Assembly (NCBI GenBank): GCA_028015205.1
Contig: CM051518.1
Coordinates: forward strand, 28,338,501 to 28,402,500
Direction: 5' to 3'
Length of the DNA stretch: 64,000 nt
DNA from: Mytilisepta virgata
Lineage: Eukaryota; Mollusca; Bivalvia; Mytilida; Mytilidae
Part shown: positions 52,224 to 61,741 of the stretch, piece by piece
How positions within the stretch are numbered: the first letter of the stretch is position 1
How the letters are laid out: every line of letters starts with the position of its first letter
The notes under the pieces: generated by a model
What the model was told of the DNA's origin: nothing
What the model saw: only the letters and a program-made list of their open reading frames with translations
Databases searched by the model: none
Made by a program: the position numbers and the translations under genes

Positions 52224-54030
52224 CGAATTGGTATAAAAGAACTGGAACGCATCCACTACAAAAACTTTCTATAATTGTTGCGATCTGGTAAGGAAGCCAT
52301 GTGACAATGAAAGCCAACAAAATTGCACTTAATGTCTTTGCTGCTTTCTGATCTTGCCTTTTTTCTGATCTTTTTCTTTTAGATTTTTCTTGTTTATAGG
52401 CAACATGAGTAGCGAGTTTTGCATTCTGTGCATTCTTTGTCGCGTCGTTGGAACGCGTGCGTCTCCCGAGGGCAGGCGTTCCTACAATTTGTGTCAATGC
52501 AGTTCGTTTAAACTTTCTCTCACAATTTTCGTTGAATGATGATTCTTCAAAGTTAATACCATTATGGGTTCCATTGGAATTTGTAATAACGGGACTAGCG
52601 GGAGCTATTTTGTCATCACTGTCATCATCATCAATCATTCTTATCGTCGGATGAACGTCGGAATTTCCATGTTTAGATTTTGGAATGTCTATTAAAATAG
52701 TATACAAACTTTCGGATTCATCAGTGGGAACTTTCTGTAATACTTTATCTCTGGTAGGTACTGGTGAACTCGAAATTTCTCCTTGAATGGTTCCCGTTGA
52801 TTCCGGTGAAGTCAGTGTTCGTTTGGAATCAGTGGCCATTAATGGAATGACTAAATTTGAAGAGTTGCTACGTTTAGAATATCGCCCAAAACTATATCGT
52901 GTTGAAACATGTCTGAATTTATATGACCCAGAGCGGTAACTTCTGAAGGACTGTTGACTGGAATCAGGAAAAGAATTTCCAACAGGAGAAAGTGGTTCAC
53001 TAGAGCTCGATTCCTCATTTTCATAGTCTCTGTCTATTTTGCAACAGATCATTCTTTGCCAGCAAGATTTTTCCTCATGCTGAAAATCTGTGTCAGGAAT
53101 ATATAACCCCTCTATATCTCCATCAGATTCACGATACTTCGGATTGTAAGGGATATCATCCTCAATAGAACACCCCATCTTTTTATCTTTAAAGCTTTTG
53201 TATGCCTGAAGCATTGGCATTCGCTTTTGCCTTTTCCTAGTTTCTCTATAAATTTTGAAATATAAAACTGTCATTATAATCACAGGCAACCAGAAAGCTA
53301 TGATATGTGTTCCTATAGTAACAAAAGCGTTTGTGTACAAAAATTGTATATAACAATCATTATATGGGACCGTTCGTTTCCCTTCTATATGCGGCCACGC
53401 GAATATCCAAGGTGTCCATAATAAAGTGGATATAACCCAAACAAGTACTATCATGAAAACAGCTTTCCGTCCCGTCCGATTAACCCGGTATGTCAATGGA
53501 CGTGTTACTGATAAATATCTGTCGAAACTTATGACAAGAAGATTGGCGGCTGACGCATTGCTCATAACATAATCCAGCGAAAGCCATAGGTCACACAATA
53601 ATGGACCTAAAGGCCAATGTCCCATCATCAGATATACGGTATAAAGTGGCATTGATATAATCCCTATTGCCAAATCAGCAACAGCTAGACTTAACAGAAA
53701 GTAGTTTGTAATAGTCTGCAATTGTTTGTCAATCCTAAATGCTATTATTACCAATAAATTCCCACCAATAGTTAAAGCTGATAACAGTGCTACAACAATA
53801 GACACAGAAATAATTTCAAAAAGTGACTTTTCAAAAGTTGTTATTAGAGTCGAATTATCTGACGAAATATTAAAGCCATCCACATTAGAACATTCTGTCA
53901 GTAGTATTAAAGTATTGTTACAAAATAACTGAGATTTATTATAGAAAGAGTTAATCTTAGAATCATTATTCCAGTCGTGTACGGTCACATTTTCTATACC
54001 CATGTTATAAGAAGTTCCATGCTTTAACAC
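52224..54030 (-). CDS. muscarinic-type acetylcholine receptor, coding exon 1 (TM1-TM6)
   Basis: Class A G-protein-coupled receptor of the plasma membrane. 602 codons plus one base, then donor GTAAG; with exon 2 it gives 659 aa. The N-terminus (1-70) has several N-glycosylation sequons. TM1 about 71-98, TM2 about 107-133, TM3 about 143-168 with Asp153-Tyr154 and DRY at 170-172, TM4 about 190-212, TM5 about 233-258 and TM6 about 565-588. C146 and C226 can form the TM3-ECL2 disulfide and C591-S-G-C594 the ECL3 pair. DYVMSNASAANLLVISFDRY is the muscarinic TM3 signature. Ligand-site residues T238, T241, A245 and Y581 are conserved, but the TM6 position of the key Asn is Gln582. ICL3 is long (about 270-560). 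Start chosen as the first Met of the frame; extra 5' exons are possible. The open frame past 52224 (to 51910) is intron and repeat. Confidence 0.93.
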
Positions 54031-54899
54031 TTTCCAACGTCTTTCTACAATAATCCTATCATTAAAGTGATATATAGTGATTCAGTATTTCTAAAATCGG
54101 CAAAAAATCTTGAAATACTCGGAAGGCATCGATCTTCTTTTGTAATAAATTTCAGTAAATTTTCACGTTTATTCACTTTCAAGTCCTCCAACATTATTGT
54201 AGGCTTTGAGTACTCTAATCATGTTGCAGTCGGACTCTTCACCATAACCTAGGAGTAAAGCAAACGACTAGATCAATACTGCAATATCAGGTATTCCTTA
54301 ACGTAAATCTGTATTTTATCTGATCAAGACAATAAGGTCATTTAATCTAATATTTATGATTTGTTAAAAAAAAAGTATGATCTTATTTTTTAAGTTGATA
54401 TCTAAATGGTCTTGAGGAACTATATATTAACTGTAGTTATTTAAACATCCTATTGTACTATCGATCACAATTTTACTGAAAAGTGACTTGTTTTAATTAC
54501 TATATTTTTGCTGCCTTTTGTAGTAATTTTAATTAACTGTCAAAATTTGATTTATATGAAAATGATACGAAATATGCCTCAGCGATACCATTATCCATAA
54601 ATAATATTCAATTCATAGAAAAAAGTTATGGGTAAAATAATCAGAAAAGCACTCAGTAGCCCCTAAAAACTTAATATTTCATCAATACAAATAAAATTAC
54701 AGAATATATTGGACTATTTTTTTTATATACGGTAAATATTAACATGCCCTGATAAATTTTGAATCAGAAATTGGATATAAATAATTTAGGCAAACTATTA
54801 AAAAACAAACCATATAAATTATCTAATGAAAAAAATATACTTGAGATGTAGAGATGTGGTCAAAGATACTGTTTTCAGAATATTCGGTGTCACCTGACT
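54031..54899. other. upstream region of the receptor gene
   Basis: Should contain the 5' UTR and perhaps the promoter of the receptor on the minus strand. AT-rich; no core element or 5' exon could be identified. Confidence 0.4.
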
Positions 54900-55145
54900 T
54901 CCTCATATCAGCATGGCGGGTGTCCTGCAGGAAGCAGAGACTGCTTACTCTTCCGGGGCACCCGAGTCTACCCCCGGTTTTTTGATGGGGTCCATGTTGT
55001 TCATATGCTTAAAGTTTTTAATTGTAGTGCCTGTATTTGGTCTTGTATTGGTTGTTCTCCGGAGTTTGTCAGTTTTTCGATTTTACCCTCCTTCGAATTT
55101 ACCTTTGGTATTTCTTGACTTTACTTGTCATATCATCAAATAAAC
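54900..55145 (+). repeat. interspersed repeat with short ORF, copy A
   Basis: GGCGGGTGTCCTGCAGGAAG...GACTGCTTACTCTTCCGGGG and a hydrophobic 76-codon frame (54913..55143). The minus strand of 57130..57370 carries a related block (GACGGGTGCCGT...ACTGCTTACCCTTCCGGAGC) and a similar hydrophobic frame. Two dispersed copies in opposite orientation indicate a repeat and not a gene. Confidence 0.55.
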
Positions 55146-57129
55146 CAAAAACAAAGCATTAAATAGTTCAGAATCAAATAGTGATGTTTTATATAAATTT
55201 TAATGCTTAACAAACAGTTTAATACATGTATGGTAGCTTTGAAAATGTAAAGGGATTAACAAAACTAACTCTTTGAAAAGATCTCGTAAATTATTTTTTC
55301 TAAATACCTGTTGGTATTGAAATATAAACTGCAGCAATTTATTTGTGATACAAAAAATAAGTTCATTTGAAATCCATGATTACAAATGCAAACAAAGTGA
55401 GACGACTGGACATATGTATATAGGATATACCCCTGAGGTCTTTAGCCAAATAGGGGTATGTCCGATTTATACTATGATACTTTACAAAGTGTACTCGATA
55501 GCTTATTGATTTAGAAATTTCACCTTAAGCAATGATTGAGTATGATAAATGGAGGATATCTGGTTACATTTTATGGAATCGTGTTATCTATAACAATATT
55601 CATAGTAACGGGATATTACAAATCATTAGGATTATCCCGGTGATAAATACTATGTCTTACATTTTAAACTCGTACATCTTTATTTTTCAGTTCAAAAAAG
55701 TTTTACTGTGATTTTAAATTTTAAATTTATATAAAAATCTAAAGTACTGATCATTCCAAAATATCAACAGAACTGGTACGTGATATAACTGGAATCGGTG
55801 AGTTGTGTATTTTGCTCATTTAAAAAAAAGCAGTGTATCGTAATACTAGAATAAAGGTCTTTAAAAAAAAAATTCAGGTATAATGGCACTTAACCACTAT
55901 CATAATATTATCTGAATTCATCGATTAGACAAGCAATCGAAAATCTTAAAACTTAACAATGTATTATAATAAATAGTTCAAGGTTAGGAATTCATTCAAA
56001 CGTTTTAACTAAAAATACGTTTCTCAAGTTTTGAAGAAGAAAAAAAGTCTGTAAAACTACCATCTTATATGAACACTCCTCTAGCCTTTTACATAACGCA
56101 GAGCAATAAAACATTATAATAAGATAAAGTTACAGATTTTGTTCCACTTGATAAATTGTAAGAACGAAAGTCTGTATCAGTCCTCAACATCTCAAACACT
56201 TGTGTGAAAGAGGACCAATCATTTACACATAAATTAAGTACCTAAAAGATTATATTTATACATAATATATTTTGTTTTATGTATACCTATAACAATGTTT
56301 CAATTTTATTATATAAAGATTCCAAACAAAACTCTTTTTATATATAGGTGAATCTTTTCATATTCTGAATACTATATTCCTCTTAAAAAAAAAATAAAAA
56401 TTATATTGTCGCTTAATCTCTGTAAATCAGAAGTTCCACCTCTATTTTCAGCTATTCCTTAAATATTCGCAAATACGTTTGCGTACATTCTCATTAAATG
56501 ATTGCACGATTGTGCACATTTTACAAAATTTTTATATAATATGTACGTTTGTGCACAGTAATCATGAACATCAAAGAATATGAGACAACACCTCAGCGCG
56601 GATTCAAACGGGGGCGCATATGAATTTTTAGCATAAAATGGTCAAAAACATTTTCGCCTCGCTCCGCTCGGCGCTATATCGATCATTACCAACACTTCAT
56701 AGCCCCCTAACGTCAAATCCTGGTTCGCGCCTGCACCTATCAAATTTTTTTTAAAAAGATCAAACAATTAGAGGTTGTTGCGTAACTTTCAGCATGGAAA
56801 ATAAATCTTCCTATAAAAAGTAAATTCAAATCAAAATTTCTTTCATCTTAATTTATTTAATGTGCAATCTCATTAGCGTTTAAAGATACATGAGAGATTC
56901 TGATCCAGGAGCAAATTAAAAAAAGTTTGTTATAATTAAAATTTTTCCAATTCCTTTATTTTGAAACATTATTGCAGATTTTTTATATTCATGTTACAAA
57001 CACAACATTGTAAAGCATTAACTCACCGCAAAGTTTATAATTTTAATATTTTTTTTCTGTAATGTATATTAAATCAAACAAAATATAAAGCAGTAAGAAA
57101 AGATCCCAGCAAATAATGCTTAAAAGGAC
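55146..57129. other. intergenic DNA, no gene recognised
   Basis: AT-rich. A hairpin of 12 bp (GGATATACCCCT / AGGGGTATGTCC, 55423..55463) stands out. A GC-richer island at about 56595..56740 (GGATTCAAACGGGGGCGC ... CGCCTCGCTCCGCTCGGCGC) has no coding content that I can see. Confidence 0.45.
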
Positions 57130-57400
57130 AAATATACCTAAGGAGCAATCAAAGAAACGTAATCAATTGGACAGACAAACCCGGGAAGACAAATGAACAA
57201 CCAAAAACACAACAAATAAACACAGAAAACTAAAAAAACAATGAACAACACGAACCAGTTGTGAACCCAGGTGCTCCGGAAGGGTAAGCAGTTCCCGCTT
57301 CGTATACGGCACCCGTCGTGAAGTTCAACAAAGTCAATCCGGGGGAAGTCACAAATCGGTGTAGGCACATGAAAGGTTACGAGAGTGGGAACAGGTCCAA
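57130..57400 (-). repeat. interspersed repeat with short ORF, copy B
   Basis: Minus-strand relative of 54900..55145; see there. The 76-codon frame 57138..57368 starts MPTPICDFPRIDFVELHDGC and becomes a hydrophobic Phe/Leu/Val-rich stretch. Repeat-borne, function unknown. Confidence 0.5.
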
Positions 57401-57994
57401 CATCATCTTAGATACTGGAACACTGTAATGATAAATCAATTCGTGATGACGACCGTAAAATTTTCTAAGTGATGACATGCTGGCATTACATTTTGATTTC
57501 TCATTGTTCAAACTTCATGTTTCTATTTAACGCCTGGTTCACCTGTGTTTTGTATGGGTTGTTTCGTTCCCATTTATCTGTATTTTCGCCTCTTTTTGAA
57601 ATAATAACAAATCCTTATAGATTGAAAAAGATAATAATAAATAAAATCAGGCAAGTTAAAAAAGAAACCAAAGTCTCACATTCCTTTGAAGTTACAATAA
57701 GTATGAAACATCATGACAGCTTAACATTTTACATTATATTGTAATCTGATCCTCAATTCAATCTTAAGCTGCTTTAGATGTATGGTCTTACATTTGTTCC
57801 CAATAGAACCAAACGGACCAAACTAGGGTAGCCTACTTAGGTCGACTTGAGCGAGTTGAAATCCTACATTTAATAGAATTAAAAATATTTAGCAACTGGA
57901 AATTTCAACACTTGTATCATTGCCCAAAAATTGTGGAAGTCACCAAGTGGCCGTAAACGAAAGACTCACATTGCAAATGAACAGATATAAGAAC

Positions 57995-58566
57995 TGATAG
58001 TGTATGTTTTGGCATCCTGTTTCGGTATTTTTGGTTGAGTACTTCTTGTTTAATATAAGTCTGGTTTTTGGTCTTCCAAATGTTTCGGTTTTAATGCTGC
58101 TGATGAGAGGTAACTCCTTGAAATGCGTCGTATAAAGCATAGTATAAATTTACTATATCTAATATTAGTATCTTTGGATTGTTATTTTGAAAATCCTGGG
58201 ATGATGCCTCTGCTGGTGGACCCTAGGTCCCCGAGGGTATTCGCCAACCCAGTTGTCAGACTTGTCTGACATGATTATTCATTGATTTGTTGCAGATATT
58301 ACCAGTATTAGCAAAATTCAAAAATAATAGAAATACTAAGGGTTCATTCCTTGTATTGCACATGGTAAATCTCCTTAGCTGAAATTTGGCATCCTGTTTC
58401 GGTATTTTTGGTTGAGTACTTCTTGTTTAATATAAGTGTGGTTTTTGGTCTTCCAAATGTTTCAGTTTTAATGCTGCTGATGAGAGGTAACTCCTTGAAA
58501 TGCGTCGTATACAGCATAGTATAAATTTACTATATCTAATATTAGTATCTTTGGATTGTTATTTTT
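57995..58566 (+). repeat. ~380-bp-period dispersed repeat, copy 2
   Basis: Contains about 1.5 periods: TGGCATCCTGTTTCGGTATT at about 58008 and 58386, and GAAATGCGTCGTAT at about 58119 and 58498. Nearly the same sequence as 31150..31608. It ends at TTGGATTGTTATTTT like copy 1, so this may be the element's true 3' end. Confidence 0.8.
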
Positions 58567-58679
58567 CATATTATCCACACACACACACATAAAACAAATT
58601 AAAAAAAAAGAACAAAACATCAAGTCAGAATAATTGTACTAAATATTTTGCTATGGAATGCCGTAACTGTCTTGTTATG

Positions 58680-58975
58680 ACTACTATTCATTATATGATG
58701 TGCATTTATCATTATATGATGTGCACATGCCATTATATGATGTGCGATCGTCATTATATGATGTGCAAACTTCTTTATATGATGTGCAAATAACATTATA
58801 TGATGTGCAAATAACTTTATATTATGTGCACATGTCTTTATATTATGTGCAACTACCTTTATGTGATGTGCAAACATATTTATATTATGTCCAAACATCA
58901 TTATATTATGTGCAACTACCTTTATGTTATGTGCAAACATCTTTATATTATGTCCAAACACCATTATATTATGTA
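58680..58975 (+). repeat. subterminal ~21-bp tandem repeats, left arm
   Basis: About 14 units of the form CATTATATGATGTGCAAATAA with TGATGTGC/TTATGTGC/TTATGTCC variants. Because 21 is a multiple of three, both strands stay open (LYDVQTS... on plus, HNIKMFAHHIK... on minus). These are repeat translations. Confidence 0.9.
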
Positions 58976-59186
58976 CTTTAACAATTTTGTTTTGTGCTGA
59001 ATTTCATTTCATTATATGCGGTCAGTTCGTCTTTATATGATGTGCAAACATCATTATTATGTCCAAACAACGTTATGATGACGTTCGAAATCGAAAAGGT
59101 GATTCCAATCCGGTTCCGAAAAATCATACTATCACTTCCGTTGCTGAAACAAATTTGGCGGTATAAACAATTAGTTTTACAGAAAG

Positions 59187-59691
59187 ATGGCGACTTCTGT
59201 AGAAATGGAGTCCATATTAAAAAAAACTGAACTTGGAAATGTTCGTAGGGAAATTCTTGGAAGAAAAAATAACGCCCGATATAATTTCAAAACTATCCGT
59301 ATATGAGTTGCGCAGTTTAGGCTTAGTAGATAGGTCTTCTATCATGAAACTACGTATAGAATGTTTGAATTATGGGAAAACTCGTCTTTACCAACAGCCA
59401 GCTCGCCTAACATTTACCATACCAGAGGAAATATTGCAATTTCTTATAGAGTCTGAATTTTCAATTTCGGAAATAGCCAAAATTCTATCAGTATCTGACA
59501 GCACAATATACAGAAGAATGAGACAATGCAACCTTACAAAAATGTTTTTTTTCTGATATTTGTGATGAGGATTTGGACGCTATACTGCAAGAACTCGTTG
59601 AAGAATTCCCACGTTGTGGGGAAGGAATGATTAAGCATTAAACATTTACTGCGACAAAGAAATATACAGGTATAAACACGTCATGCTTCTT
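59187..59691 (+). pseudogene. N-terminal part of integrase-like transposase, left arm
   Basis: Same content as the right-arm copy: a SAM-like domain, a spacer with YQQPARLTFTIP, then a helix-turn-helix, FSISEIAKILSVSDSTIYRR. Compared with the right arm it has one extra A in the run just after the start (8 A instead of 7), so the ATG near 59187 is out of frame and the open frame begins only at 59233. It then shares two lesions with the right arm: one surplus T in the T-run at about 59545, and a small duplication near 59636 that creates a stop. After correction in thought only, the continuation resembles the HTH_21-type segment that precedes IS3-type catalytic cores. Confidence 0.75.
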
Positions 59692-59725
59692 AGAAAGGAA
59701 AGGGGAGGGGGGAGTTCTGATCACG

Positions 59726-60622
59726 GCGGTTTTGGAGAAGTAGATTAAAATGTGAAAAGTTTACAGACGACGACGACGGACGCAAAGTGATGACAATACC
59801 TCACATGATCCTTTGGGTCAGGTGAGTTAAAAAGTAAACGTTTTTAAAAGGAGACATCTTGCACTTTTATGAAACCTATAGTTTTTTTCATCGTTTAAAA
59901 GTTTTACTATAGAAGGATTGTTGCGCGAATATTGGTGGAAACGTTATACTGATTTTCAAGCATCTGCATGTGTAATTAATGTAAGACTATTACTGCATAA
60001 AATTGCATTATTAACCGTAGGAGGTTCACGAGACAAGATTCGTATTGGTTACGGGATCCTAGAAAAGTCATGGAATTTAATTTCAGCAAAATAACCTAAA
60101 TAAGGCATTGAAAATTCGTGGCCTTAATGTTTAATTGTGATTGCAAGTCCTTGAAAATTGAGGAAATCTATTAATTGGCACTGTATTATTGCAATCCGTT
60201 CTCTTCAAAACTATATTACAAACGTTCTTTCAGTAAAATACACACAGAGATATTAAAAAGACACACAGAGAAATAAAAAAAAACACGCACCGAGATTTGA
60301 AAAATTCACAACGAAATTTGAATTTACACAAGAGTTTAAAAAAACACATCGAAATTTAAAAATACACACCGAGATTTCAAAAATTCACAATGAAACTTCG
60401 AATTTACACACACAGAATCGAGATTTGTACGCATAGCTTGTGCGCATATTAATGAATATTCAGAACATTCTATGATCTGATCTAGATCTTTGACGTGTTT
60501 TTACTCCTATCGGAGATGGTACCGTATGAATGAATTAATATTACCTTCAAATAGGAATAAAATTAAGAACCGTGAAAAAAATAATTTTATTTTTCGTGAA
60601 CTGAATCATGAAAAATACTTTT
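59726..60622. other. spacer of the snap-back element
   Basis: Unique, not inverted. 59726..59836 is a minus-strand fragment of the AGCTCACCTGG repeat family (CCTCACATGATCC...GGGTCAGGTGAGTT), directly abutting the left arm. 60230..60425 has loosely repeated ACACACCGAGATTT/CACACAGAGA motifs. No coding sequence, and in particular no integrase catalytic domain. Confidence 0.7.
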
Positions 60623-60653
60623 CGTGATCAGAACTCCCCCCCCCTTTCCTTTC

Positions 60654-61158
60654 TAAGAAGCATGACGTGTTTATACCTGTATATTTCTTTGTCGCAGTAA
60701 ATGCTTAATGCTTAATCATTCCTTCCCCACAACGTGGGAATTCTTCAACGAGTTCTTGCAGTATAGCGTCCAAATCCTCATCACAAATATCAGAAAAAAA
60801 ACATTTTTGTAAGGTTGCATTGTCTCATTCTTCTGTATATTGTGCTGTCAGATACTGATAGAATTTTGGCTATTTCCGAAATTGAAAATTCAGACTCTAT
60901 AAGAAATTGCAATATTTCCTCTGGTATGGTAAATGTTAGGCGAGCTGGCTGTTGGTAAAGACGAGTTTTCCCATAATTCAAACATTCTATACGTAGTTTC
61001 ATGATAGAAGACCTATCTACTAAGCCTAAACTGCGCAACTCATATACGGATAGTTTTGAAATTATATCGGGCGTTATTTTTTCTTCCAAGAATTTCCCTA
61101 CGAACATTTCCAAGTTCAGTTTTTTTAATATGGACTCCATTTCTACAGAAGTCGCCAT
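60654..61158 (-). pseudogene. N-terminal part of integrase-like transposase, right arm
   Basis: Open from 61158 for 122 codons, starting MATSVEMESILKKLNLEMFV. Residues ~8-65 look like a SAM domain (LEMFVGKFLEEKITPDIISK, LSVYELRSLGLVDRSSIMKL). Residues ~83-116 are a helix-turn-helix (IPEEILQFLIESEFSISEIA, then KILSVSDSTIYRRMRQCNLT). A surplus T shifts the frame at about 60800. Beyond it the other frame encodes DICDEDLDAILQELVEEFPR and CGEGMIKH, then a small duplication gives a stop. A possible splice donor ATACAG/GTATA lies near 60675. The domain order fits integrase-core transposases of invertebrates; the catalytic part is missing. Confidence 0.8.
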
Positions 61159-61369
61159 CTTTCTGTAAAACTAATTGTTTATACCGCCAAATTTGTTTCA
61201 GCAACGGAAGTGATAGTATGATTTTTCGGAACCGGATTGGAATCACCTTTTCGATTTCGAACGTCATCATAACGTTGTTTGGACATAATAATGATGTTTG
61301 CACATCATATAAAGACGAACTGACCGCATATAATGAAATGAAATTCAGCACAAAACAAAATTGTTAAAG

Positions 61370-61700
61370 TACATAATATAATGGTGTTTGGACAAAATAT
61401 AAAGATGTTTGCACATAACATAAAGGTAGTTGCACATAATATAATGATGTTTGGACATAATATAAATATGTTTGCACATCACATAAAGGTAGTTGCACAT
61501 AATATAAAGACATGTGCACATAATATAAAGTTATTTGCACATCATATAATGTTATTTGCACATCATATAAAGAAGTTTGCACATCATATAATGACGATCG
61601 CACATCATATAATGGCATGTGCACATCATATAATGATAAATGCACATCATATAATGATAAATGCACATCATATAATGATAAATGCACATCATATAATGAA
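61370..61700 (-). repeat. subterminal ~21-bp tandem repeats, right arm
   Basis: Mirror of 58680..58975 with two additional GCATTTATCATTATATGATGT units next to the outer end (three GCATTTAT units here against one on the left), so the arms differ in repeat number. Confidence 0.9.
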
Positions 61701-61741
61701 TAGTAGTCATAACAAGACAGTTACGGCATTCCATATTTTGC

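Larger units (their letters stand above)
58652..61735. mobile_element. snap-back (foldback-type) transposon with 1.1-kb inverted arms
   Basis: Left arm 58652..59725 and right arm 60623..61735 are inverted copies, about 99% identical by eye, around a spacer 59726..60622. Termini are TATGGAATGCC and GGCATTCCATA. TTTTGC lies directly outside both ends (58646..58651 and 61736..61741), a 6-bp target duplication. The outer part of each arm is a block of ~21-bp repeats (CATTATATGATGTGCAAA-type). The inner part is the 5' portion of an integrase-like transposase gene pointing inward. No DDE catalytic domain is present. From memory, the eukaryotic IS3EU superfamily has 6-bp duplications and TAY...RTA ends, so that is the best candidate family. 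Confidence 0.85.

Noticed and set aside
58620..58981. HNIKMFAHHIK / LYDVQTS repeat proteins
   Set aside because: Both strands are open because of the 21-bp period of the subterminal DNA repeats. Not coding.
58652..61735. Inverted repeat as a sequencing or assembly artefact
   Set aside because: The 897-bp unique spacer, the different repeat number in the two arms, the homopolymer and point differences, and the 6-bp target duplication all argue for a real insertion. Read-level confirmation is still needed.
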